In this document: piece after piece, positions 1-11,276 of the stretch
Layout: each line of letters starts with the position of its first letter
Position numbering within the stretch: the stretch's first letter is position 1
Source: Polytrichum commune
Lineage: Eukaryota > Streptophyta > Polytrichopsida > Polytrichales > Polytrichaceae
DNA length: 64,000 nucleotides
Reading direction: 5' to 3'
Assembly (NCBI GenBank): GCA_950295325.1
Contig: OX485807.1
Coordinates: 18,943,666-19,007,665, forward strand
Program-made: the position numbers and the translations under genes
The notes under the pieces: model-generated
Told to the model about the DNA's origin: nothing
Databases searched by the model: none
What the model saw: the letters and a program-made list of their open reading frames with translations, nothing else

Positions 1-84
1 CCAAATAGTTATCTTAAATTGATAAACTTGGAGACATATTATATTAAACCAAATCCTCCCCTCTTTTTCCACCAACAAAATATG

Positions 85-247
85 CAATGGTCCCGCAACA
101 TGGTTCATTCTCACTTCACACTATGCTTGAGGGCCAAAGACTACATAAAATGGCTATCCCAACACCCATGGTACGGCCTTTGGATGAGAGTCAAGGGTCC
201 TCACCATTACAAGGTCACGGCTCTTGGCTCATGTGTGAAGTGGCCCT
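85..247 (+). repeat. 3' part of a PIF/Harbinger-like MITE
   Basis: This stretch resembles the last ~170 bp of the MITE at 457-955: both share the 'acggcctttgga' and 'ggtcacggctcttggct' blocks and end in GTGTGAAGTGGCCC. The end is followed by TAA, the target-site type expected of PIF/Harbinger elements. The 5' part is missing or too diverged to see. No gene is visible in the first 450 bases. Confidence 0.55.
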
Positions 248-456
248 AAGTGGCCGTAGCAAGGAATCTGCAACAGCAACAACAACAATAAAGAAGAGGG
301 AAAACACGGGGAAGACATAAAATGACAGCAATGCGAAGATACTAGGATTGGTAGATTTACGACGTTTTCAAGGTTTCGAATTGGCGACGTGGCCTCAGCA
401 GAGGCCAAAACCCTGGTTCGCCTCCCATAGACTTCTTTTCGACCAGTTATTTCTCA

Positions 457-955
457 GGGCCACTTCACACACAAGACTGAGAGCCCGTGACCGTTACACT
501 TCAAGCACTCTCATTGGTGGAAAAGGTGGAGCCGGTCCAAGTTCACTTCACACTACCCTTGAGGGACCGACGGAGTATGTGAATGCAAGTTGGATGTAAA
601 GTCTACACGGATTCCTACATGGCATCGAATGGATCATGTTTCATGGTCACTTGGACTGTTTTCACAAACCACGTCTTGGAGGTAGGCCTAACACAAAACC
701 GGGAGACCATGGCACTCCGAACGCTCACAACCGTTGGTTTATTCCAATTTATCATGTGTGAGGTCCTAAATGAATAGAGATTCATTGAAATAGCCTTTGG
801 TTGAGGGTCCGGTCACATATGACTTCACACTACACGTGAGGGTCCATGACCACACGACATGATTTTGGAAGTGTCTTGGGACGGCCTTTGGACACTTTCT
901 TTTGGGCTCTTATAATTTCATGGTCACGGCTCTTGGCTTGTGTGTGAAGTGGCCC
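457..955 (+). mobile_element. ~0.5 kb MITE, PIF/Harbinger-like (copy A)
   Basis: The element starts GGGCCACTTCACACACAAG and ends with the inverted counterpart CTTGTGTGTGAAGTGGCCC. The terminal inverted repeats extend about 36 bp with mismatches. It is flanked by TCA on both sides (454-456 and 956-958). It has no credible coding capacity; short reading frames inside it also occur in the other copies and are repeat-derived. A second nearly full copy lies inverted at 5284-5764. Superfamily assignment rests on the GGG/GGCC-type terminus and the 3-bp, TAA-like flanks seen at several copies. Confidence 0.65.
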
Positions 956-1059
956 TCAAACCCAACCGGTTCGTTTGTAACTAGCGGCCGATTCTCCATG
1001 TCATTTGGCCAACAAGGAATACAAGAGACTAATTTAGTGTGCCTTGCTAAGATCGAGAC

Positions 1060-1720
1060 ATTCATAATCGACCATGTTCATTTAACCGTTCATTGGGGTA
1101 CATGTAATGCCGACATGGATGAGATATGTTGGTCTATATTTTTAAAGTAAATGGAGTTAAGGTTTACATGGTGGCAACTTGTGATTGATTACCCTCATAA
1201 GAGTTTTGACAACTATCATAGCTAAGAACTGCATTAAATATGATATTTAGCGTCATATGGTATTTTATGTCACTATGGTAACTTGTCGGATGACACTCTC
1301 TTATGAATGAGTGAACAAATATTGTTATGGATGATGGATGAGTTCATCCATTGGCCAAAACACTACCTTCTATTATCAACAACTTGTGATGAAATATTGT
1401 CATGGATGATTGAAAATTGGATGAAAAATCACTTGACAAGTGACAACAATTGCAAGACTATCAATCTATAACCCCCCCCCCCCAAAAAAAAAAAAATTTA
1501 CAAGGAATGATAAATAATGTTAGGTTAACATGTAGTGTTGGTGACACTTTACCACAATTTACAATTAGTATTGAGCAAGACAATTAGAATCGGTAACACT
1601 AAATATCATATTCAATGTAGCATTTAAATGAGCAGTTATGAGTTAACCTATAGATCGATCATGTGTTTCAATAAAATTTGACCGCTTCAAAATTTGTAGC
1701 AATTTCAATATTCATGAAAA
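1060..1720 (+). repeat. Dispersed repeat, interrupted copy (inverted copy at 39420-39730)
   Basis: Blocks at ~1060-1195 (including 'ggtacatgtaatg' and 'cttgtgattgattaccc') and ~1560-1720 (including 'caaaatttgtagcaattt') reappear in reverse complement, in matching order, at 39420-39730. The ~1200-1500 segment between them is an insertion. Part of it (~1250-1345) is itself repeated in reverse complement at 19055-19150. A C-run next to an A-run sits near 1472-1496. No gene was recognised. Confidence 0.5.
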
Positions 1721-1795
1721 ATTAAAAGTAAAAGTTGAATCTACTTAGCATATGTTTCTCTTCCCAAGAAAACTAATTTCATGCTATAACTCCTC

Positions 1796-3128
1796 TTAAA
1801 CATATGCAAATTCTCTCATTTTTCCGGTTATAGATGCCTCGAGCTTAGTATTGTTGAACATGGTGTAAGGCCCTATTAACAACATGCACTTCCAAGTTCC
1901 AACTCCACAAATAATTTTGGGCGTTGGATGGGCTTGGGAATTGTCTAGTCCACTTATTACATTGTGAGTCACATAGATTGTCATTTCGGTTCTAGAAGGG
2001 GGAGCATAAATGTTAAGTTCTAGGGGTCCAAAGTGAAGATTATGTGCCTCTTGAAATGCCCTTTCCATTGTGTTCATTGTGGAGCTTGAGATGGTTTCCA
2101 TTTCCATTTCCATATACATCGTCCAATCTCATCGTGACACGTATGCTTTTGGTGTCCATTCCTAACAACGAGCCTTGCCATTACCACTTCAAAGACAAGC
2201 ATGTACTGAAGAAGGTTCTAGACCACATAAGGTCCGGATACTTACCGGACTTAACCCTCAAAGGCATTGGAACCCCTGATTTTTTAGACGATCTAATGAA
2301 ACCATAATACGCTCCAGGAAGTTAAGGGTTAAAGTGAGAATCTATCGGGTCTGCATGATTGACACCATATAAAACATGGTTTGTTACAAAGTGGAATTGA
2401 AATACGATTACATGTAACAACAAGGGTAAGATGTGCATGGTATGTATTTGCCTACAAGTCACTTATTGAATGCCAACTATACTTCCGCAAAACGTCACAG
2501 TGATTGTGAGAATGTGCATCACCTTCACACCATGCTCGTGTATCACGTTTGGGTCAACTATCCATCAAATTTGGAACATGTATAAGTTTTGAATAAGAAA
2601 ACCGAACAAGAGTTTGTACATTAGTGCGTTGAATTCTTTGTCATATGTCAATGATAATAGTTTATATTAAAAACATAGATGCCTCAATGCTTAAAGTGAC
2701 GGCTCCAACATCATCTTCCATTAACCCTAAAGGCCGATACAAACGTTTTTGTCCAAATACTCACCTACGTCCGACCATGCCAACAAACAAATCTACATCG
2801 TACTCTTCTGATTTTGGACCAAGAAATGGTTGAAATTCTAGGAGGCACACTCTCAACTTTACAAAGATGTCACGTGTATGGTCAGATCTATCATAAGAAG
2901 TCCCAATCTTCTTCAATAAGCTTCTAAATTGGACGAAATTGTTTCAAACGATTTTGGAAGACTTGTGTGCTTTGGTGTTTGAGCCCGGGCTTCATGAGCC
3001 TCTTGGACCTTGAAGGGTTCCGATATTTCCAAGGGCTTCAATTCTTCTACATAATAGAAAAACTTGTTCGTTGAAAATGGTTGACCCGATCGAAGAAAAT
3101 CCAAAAAGCGGGCGCTAGGTAGTATCAC
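1796..3128 (-). other. Possible coding remnants, unrecognised
   Basis: Two minus-strand open stretches (1796-2119 and 2913-3128) have a more protein-like composition than their surroundings but match no family I recognise. They lie between the two inverted MITE copies. They could be decayed exons of a transposon or captured host sequence, or chance. Splice sites linking them were not found. Confidence 0.15.
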
Positions 3129-3129
3129 T

Positions 3130-5280
3130 CGAAAGAAATATGGGCATTGAGTGCATAGCCACTACATGACAATGAGAAAAGTAGTCCGTGCCTACTAGCT
3201 TTCTCTACAAGCAATGAGATCTAAAGAAGTTGGTCATAGGTACAATAGTACTACTAAAGCTTATTCAAATCGCATGTGAGACACTCGCCCCCTCTTCTTT
3301 TTGAATCCATCTCAAGTGTCCCTCCCGACTTTCAAATGCCGCCATAGGGTTGCTTATTGTACACACGTGTACCTTCATCCTATGAACTCTACAAGAAGTA
3401 TCTAAGGTATGTGGGTGTTATTTGGTTCCTTTTCATGTTCTCCAACTTCTATCAATTAGATTTACACAAACAAATCTTGCGTTTCATTCGCAAATTTATA
3501 ATGAAGTTGCGGTTTTAAAAACTGGGTTGAAATCAAAGCCCTCTTGGTTTAGTTATGGTTGCTGGAAGTGCATGTTTGTTGAATTTTGAATTGTTACGAG
3601 TTGTTATGAGTCCTTTCAACTGTGTGCACTATCGAGTGTAGAGTAGTTATTAATATTTCAAAGACGTAGTTTGATATCTTTTAAACATGTGTCTTTGTGA
3701 TGTTTGCTCTTTGGTCCTCGCCAAACCACACACCAATCAAATATAGGGGTCCAGTTATGAAAACAAGTTGCGTAAGACCCATCAACTTGAAGTTAAGGCT
3801 TGAGTTGCATTTCATGTGTAACATGAGCTTGGACGAGCCCACTATGGTACTTCCATGAGGTTTGGATGGGTCTTCTTACGTACAATGAATGTGGGAAAAA
3901 ATGTCAATCGATTAGCAAATCTTGTTTGAATTCAATGTCGTGAAAATAAGTTTAAGGTGATTAAATCTTAATGTGTGGAGAAGTTTAAGGAGCACATATG
4001 TGGGATGTGAGGCTTTGAAATGTGAAATTTACTTTAGTGTTCACATAGGTGTGCTTGAAGTGGTTAGTGTTGAGTGGGTGTTTGAGTAGGGATTTTGCGG
4101 CTATCCAAATCGTGTTTCAAGTGAATGTCAACTTATTCACAAGTTATGGACAAAATGAAAATTTGCAAGTGCAGTTCTATTGGCAAACCCCATGATAGAA
4201 GTGATAACAAGCAATTCTAGATGTGGTTTGCATCTCTTGTTGTAGCATGCTTTAGTTGCACGGACATTGTGTTATTTGTGTAAAAAATACACATCTATAG
4301 AGAATACTTTACCATATTGTTTCTCAAAGTATGTAGAATCGATAATTTCATCATATTCTCCTAATTTCTCCCTCCAAATAATTTGTTCTACAAGGTGTTT
4401 ATCTCAACTATGCAAAAATACTCTTAGATGCATTATTAAATAAGGACTTTGTCCATATTTACTTAAATCCTAGTTATTCTAAAATCACCTAGTCGTTGTG
4501 TTGATTTTTCGGAATAATAATTGGAGCATTAGTTTGAGGAGGAAAAAAAAACCATTTTGTCCCCATAAGAAAGTGTGTGAATAAGACATGTTCACTTTAC
4601 CTGGCGGTGTTGAACACATTATCGACTCTTGATTTCCATTGGAAAGAGATATGCCCTCCACTCAAAGTGTCTTAGGGTGCACCATGCAGTACTACACTTT
4701 CACACTCAAAATAAAAATTTAAGAATTCACATTGTCCAACATGTTAATAATGAAAGTGAGCCTTAAACAACATGCGTAATTTATTCCCAATGGAAAGTAT
4801 GTATGATAATAACCATTGGGTAGACCCCACTAGCAGTTTCATGTCGCTCGCCCAAGTCGCCCTAATGGGAAATATCTAATACATTATTCATGCTTCATTT
4901 GCATATTTGGTGAGATAAACGAGCCCTCCAATATATTTATAGTCTTGGTATCTAAAATTGTGCCCCATTTGTCATGGGTTTTCTCATGGGAGGCTCAAAA
5001 CCATGTGATACTAACATAGATGGTGCTAAACCCATCACTTTACGCGTTAGGTATAGCCAATGCTATAAGATTGACAACTACTCAATGATTATTGACACCA
5101 ATCAAATGGATTTTTGAATGCACCAAATTGACCTCTACGTACAAATTTGACTTATGTATGATAAAGTTATAGGGTTTCAAAGTTTTAGTAAGCGAATGAC
5201 CCAATACCATCCAAAAGAGCCTCATATTAAGGTGGTGGACATTCTCAAGTGCGTAAGTATTGTACATGGTTTAACATTGT
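3130..5280. other. Intergenic, no gene seen
   Basis: AT-rich DNA without a recognisable exon. Around 3730-3790 there is a fragment of the 'caaatatagggGTCCA' repeat family, which recurs at 31.1, 36.1, 37.9, 52.5 and 55.3 kb. Short open frames at 5082-5267 have no supporting features. Confidence 0.4.
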
Positions 5281-5283
5281 ACA

Positions 5284-5764
5284 TGGCCACTTCACACACG
5301 AGACAAGGGCCGTGACCATGAAATTGTGAGAGCCCAAAAGAAAGTGTCCAAAGGCCGTCTCAAGGCACCTCCAAAACCATGTAGTGTGGTCACGGATCTT
5401 CAAGTGTAGTGTAAAGTCATATGTGACCACATTCAATGAATTTCTATTCATGCATGTCTTCACACATGATAAAATGGAATAAACCAACGGTTGTGAGCGT
5501 TCGGAGTGCCCTGGTCTCCCGGTTTTGTGTTAGGCCTACCTCCAAGAGGTGGTTTTCGAAAATAGTCCAAGTGACCATGAAACATGATCCACTCGATGCC
5601 ATGTAGGAATCCATGTAGACTTTACATCCAACTTGCATTCACATACTCCGTTGGTCCCTCAAGCGTAGTGCAAAGTGAACGTGGACCGGCTCCACCTTTT
5701 CCACCGATGAGAGTGCTTAAAGTGTAATGAACACGGGCTCTCAATCTCATGTGTGAAGTGGCCC
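5284..5764 (-). mobile_element. ~0.5 kb MITE, PIF/Harbinger-like (copy B, inverted)
   Basis: Reverse-complement copy of the element at 457-955, collinear over its length with a ~20-bp deletion near the middle. Its plus-strand right end GAAGTGGCCC is followed by TAA, while the left end has lost the first G. High similarity to copy A suggests both arose from one recent burst. Confidence 0.65.
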
Positions 5765-5769
5765 TAATC

Positions 5770-8700
5770 ATGATTCTATCAACCTCACTTATTTAATTTT
5801 AGCCTAACCCTAAGTATGCCACCCAAGCATCGTGGAGATTTGATTCATAGATAGGACTACATTGTTCTAAAGGGCCCATGGAACATTCCGTGTCAAATGA
5901 AAGAGTATTATGATAATGGTTGTTACATTCTTGCGGCTCTTGTACCTTACATTAAGCGTGGCAATTTGAGCATGAATATCAACTTCTTCTACAACCACAC
6001 CGACCTCATCGTATTCGATTCTCCCCCCAAATTGTGCTAAGAACATGTCTCTTTTAGCATGCAATATTCTTGGATGGGAAAGATGCATCCCGAATCCCGA
6101 GAAGTGTTAGTATCTTACTAGGGTTGGGCGTTGCGAATACGCGCAACCACCAATAAACATTTGTGTGAGATTCTAGCTTCAACAACACAAATTATCTTCC
6201 TTCTTTAGTTTTTTTGACGTTTTCCTTCTTTTGGGCATATGGCACCTCGACTTCACTAGACTTTCATGTTGATGAGAGGACCCTCCAATCATCTCAAACT
6301 TATCAATTGATGCATCATAGATCGTTGTAATGTATTGTCTAAGTAAGTTCTCATATGTCTGTTTTTAGCATTATGGTAAACTAACCTCAATGTATCCACT
6401 CATGGACTAACTAACAAAATATAGCATTTGTAATCTAGACTACGATGTTGTTATAGCTTGAGTAAAAGTGTAATTGATTACTACTGTCGTAAAGAGAAAT
6501 AATAAGAAATGAATTTGATGTATTTCAATACTTTCGTTCTCAATCAAAATATGTCGATTGAGCATGTGTTTGAAATTATGAATTGTTAAGTATGAATGAG
6601 AATTGGAAAAGTGATAAATCCAATATCATTTCTACTTACATATAATATTAATTTATCTTACAAAATCATGTATTTGAGGTTTGACCTCTTTAAATTCTAT
6701 AAAAAAATTGTTGAGTAATAGATTGTTCATAGATTCTTAAATTTTGTTTGATAGGGCCTTTTCAATTTATATTGAGATCTTAATTCTCCAAGCAAGCATA
6801 ATAAAAGTGTTGCAGAAATAATTTATATTGGTTGGTTATGCCATGTAGTCTGAAATGTTTTTAGAACCATGCTCTCATAGGGTTTCTAGCTTTAAAAGGT
6901 ACAATCAATAATGCATCTTAAACTACAAAAAATGAGAAATCTAAAGTTGCCATGGAAAATATATGCAACCATGTTTGGGTTGATTACTCCTCTAGTATAT
7001 ATGTTCTTCTTGATTGATTTAATAGTTCACCCCTTGATTATTTAGATTGCCGCCATGCAATATTGCTCACAAAATTCTTGCATTTTAAACTGAAAACAAG
7101 GAGTTATGAACAAAATTTGTCAATCTCGTGACACATTTATCAACCATGATGTGCTAATTGTATGTGAATGCACACCTAGTAAGATTTTCATGTGGATGCC
7201 AATCTTTCTTTAAATTATTTTTGGAAATATAAGCACTTGTGATTCGGGGGCTTGGGTTGACTTGCACATTGGAGATTCTTATAATGCATTACCTTCAGAG
7301 TTGGACTTGAGAACACGATTGACCTACCTCCATTGCAAAATTTGTACTCCAATATTGACTATAAAGAATGAATCATTGTGGCATTTATTTTCTTTCAAGA
7401 TTGAATTTTGCCATTTGAAGGAGTGTGATAGAGCATTGAAACATCACGGGTTGTGTCCAATGTTGCATTTTGGCAACATTAATTTCCAAGTTCTACATAG
7501 TCTTACAATTTCATGTCAAGAGATGTTCTTTGAGGACGAGTTACAATGAACTTGACTATAAGTTAAACTTAATCAATCTTTTTATTTAAAATTGCTTCCC
7601 CCCCTATCTATATGTGTTTGGCACATTGTTTGCTTTGATCAGTGATGAATATATTTGAGGTTGCATGAATGTGCAAAAAATAGTACTTCAATGGTGGGGG
7701 TTGTGTGAAGCAAATGTAGAATTCAAATGGTTGGTTGATTCAAGTGTTGCAATCCAATAATGTCGATTTTAGTAAGTACACATTTTCTCATAACATGGTT
7801 TAGACATCAATTCTTGCCCTACCAATGTCCAAGGTGATGTCATTTGGCACTTAAAATTTTCAACTACAAAAAATTCCATCAATTTAGCACAAAGTTATGG
7901 CATTTTGCATACACTTGTATATTGGGTCCAAGTGATAATCTTTTGAAGGGTTGTTTGTACACCTTGAATATTATTGTATTGGAATATGATGAGAGATATT
8001 TTATACTTTACTCTTTGAAGCTAACTTGTAAAATTATTAATAAAACATAATATAGTTGAAAAAACTAATTTAACCACAACCATGTACAAATGTGCAATTT
8101 GTTTGGAGCATCCTACTATACAACGTAAACATGATGCGATTATGGATTGTTTGACTTAAATATGAGTTGATTGGATGTAAGAAATACCATGGTACCAAGG
8201 CAACTTGGATGCGAATTGATGTTTTTTGATTCATCAAACATGACATGTGTCAACAAAATGCTGATTCAAAACCCATGGTATACTTGATGTCATGCAAAAA
8301 CAAAGTACATGCAACAACATTGCTACAAGGTTACTAGAAATGGCACCATGTGATCTAAAATCCCACCTCAAATATATTGCAAAAGTTTTGTGTGCATATT
8401 GGATTTATATCCAACCAGATGCTTGGAAGCATTGAGCACTACAAAATTATGCATATTGGCGTGGAACATGTTGCATTTGTTTTAGTGTTTGAACGTTGTT
8501 TCGACAAGTTTAATGTTGGTGTCCACGAGGGTTAGCTTTGTATGTGTGTTAAGGGTAATTTTTGTAATTTCTAAACTACTTGATTAGCATGCCAACCAAC
8601 TTGAATATGGTTAAAGGTAGGATACACATACTGAAAAGAGAGGGGAGCTAAGAGGCCGCCCACACATATTGGTGGTGGGCAACAATGAACGAGCGAACTC

Positions 8701-11270
8701 CATTCATTGTTGCTAGTATGTGTGGGTGGAAATTCTCTTGTTGGGAGCAAAATGGCAGCAAACTATAAGCAAAACCAGTGAATGGTTGTAATGATTGTCC
8801 ATTACAGCCAGTCGCTGTTGCCAGTGAAAAACTCATGGAAAGTGGGCCCATGATGGTGGGAGGCTTCCTCTAGTCCCTCCACCAGCATGCGTGGGCAAGG
8901 CTATAAGACACAAGCAATAAATGATGAGTAGTGAGCGTTGAGTAATCCTATACTATATTATATTGTGTGCACCTAAATACACTTCCTAGTTCAAAAACAC
9001 GATGGTTATAGGATGCTAGTACGTGTAATCCCATGGACCGCTCATATGATAGCATTCCCCACTAAGAAGATGGACCCATGTGTAAACTTGCATGAGGTTG
9101 CACATGTGCCATAGTCGAGGGGTATATTCATCTTGTCCAAAGATAATTTATCTTCTTAGCAAGCCATGCACAATTATCTATGAGCTTCATAATTAATGTA
9201 AATTGGGCATATGTACATTGTGGAATAGTCCATAAATGATTTGAGCACCTTCAAGTGGCTTTTGAGGTTGCCATGCCATTTAGCAAAACAAGTGAATTAT
9301 GGGCTCATGCTTTGTTTCATATATTCTTATATGTCATTCAAAATATTGGATGGGCTTAGCTGATCCAAAGTGCTAATGGATGTTGATGTGAGAGGGTGCA
9401 ACATGGATTTAGTTGCACAATTTTGCCACCTAGCTGGCTGCCCACCCTCCCAAGCAACTATATGCAACTAAAATGACCCATTTTTGGGCCTTCTAACAAG
9501 GTTAGAGTTTAGGAAGAGGCTAATATCAAGAAGGCCAATCATCTAGATCAACACTTAATTGCATGTATTGGGTGCAAACCTACAAATGTTTTGTGTTAGG
9601 TGCACCAACCTTCATAGGGAACTTATGCCTTGCCGTCATGAGCTTGAACTTGAATCTATGATGGACAACAAACACTGCACATGTGCAACAAATTGTATAT
9701 AGCTTGAGTGACAATGCAAAAAGCAGAAAACTATATTGGATGTGCATTAGGGTGTTTGATGCCCATCAAAATATCTCAAATCAGCCATGCTTCAACTAAC
9801 CTTCCAGAATCTATCAGATTTCATTCCGCTATGACTGGACATTACACTTGAGATCTAATTTTTCTCATGAAACTTTGTTGAAAGATGACCATTATCAATC
9901 CCTTGGAAAATCGGTGTTGTAATGGGTGCTCTATTTCATCTTCAGTAGTATAATCTCCACACTACAAAATTTAGTCCGATCCATACTGAATTCACTCCTG
10001 CCAAAAATCAAGTGTGTAATGTGGGTGTTTTGCAATTAGTGTGTTCCCAACACAATTTGATGGGTGGTAAATATGCAAAAGGGTGGCAGGACAGGAAGAT
10101 GTACATCACAAAGTTGGCATGCCATGTAAATGTGACAGGTTTTGAGAGGTTTCATGTAAGTCGTGTCTAATTAATAAGCTGCACCTAAATGAGCACATGT
10201 GTCTAGTTGAGCATAGCTTCCCTTTGTTAATTTATGTAGGAATTTTATATGATATAATACATGCATGTCCATGGTGAGACAAGATGAGACATAAAATGTG
10301 ACATTTGTTTTTGAATTTATATGCCATATCAAGTTTGCAATCATGAATTTCATACATGACAAATCATAGATTGCGTAAAGAGACTGCCCTCAAAGAAATG
10401 CATACATCCTACAAAGCTCCCTACGGTATTTCCATTTGCCCTTCCCATTTCTTGCCCAAGAAAGCGGAGGATCCAAGGTAGAATTCTTTGAAAATGAGTG
10501 AAAAGTTCCTTGGGGTCCAATACACTTTGACCTGCCCTGGAATGTTGTGAATATGAGCCATTTTAGGATATTTGAATCCTCAAAATCCTATTTCTCAATT
10601 AATATTTTCCCAATTAATTGATTTACTTTATTCTCTCCAAGGTACAGATTACAATTGACTAGAACACATTGGCTGATTGGAGAAGAAAATGAAACGACAT
10701 GGCCAAAATTGGAAAACCAAGAGAATTTAACCAGTTCCTAGGATAGAGACCATGTATGTAGAGGATCATAACCCCCTTCTTCAAAGTTTAAAGTATGAGC
10801 AACCACAAGTAAAGGTCAGCATATACTGGTTAGAGATGACATTGAGGTTGTATAGGTTCAAAGATAGCACCTAGGAAGTTCACTCTGTAATGAAACTCTC
10901 CATGTTATGGCTAGTAGTTGCTCAAGGTACAGACAGCTGGTAAGTTCCCTATGCAAATGGAACTCCCTCAGGCTAACAGATAACAACTTAAGGCTAAGGA
11001 CCAAGTACCAAAATGGAAGCAAATGACCTGTCTTAGTCCAAAAAATTACCTCCATAGGCTTGGACACTATCACTCCAGATTCACTATCCACTAACCTCAA
11101 AACAGGCGACTGAGAATATATTAACATCACTATTTTCAGACAGGCGAAATTGAGTGCATACGATTTCCAGAGAAGTGTATCCACTGGGGATGCATACCAA
11201 GATTCCCGGATTGATAGCAGCTTGGAGGTTGTTGGACATTAAATATGACAAGTTAAATTCTGATCAGTCA
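5770..11270. other. Intergenic DNA with a few short hairpins
   Basis: No gene was recognised over about 5.5 kb. A minus-strand open stretch at 5867-6088 is faintly protein-like but unassigned. An imperfect inverted repeat lies at ~8658-8728, with arms containing cccacacata / tatgtgtggg and caacaatgaa / ttcattgttg. From ~10.4 kb base composition shifts toward that of the B3 gene introns. The last few hundred bases before 11277 probably include that gene's 3' UTR. Confidence 0.4.
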
Positions 11271-11276
11271 AAGCGA

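Noticed and set aside
583-777. 64-codon frame present in both MITE copies (also 5444-5638 on the minus strand)
   Set aside because: Similarity between copies is DNA-level MITE identity, with no start context, promoter or family match.
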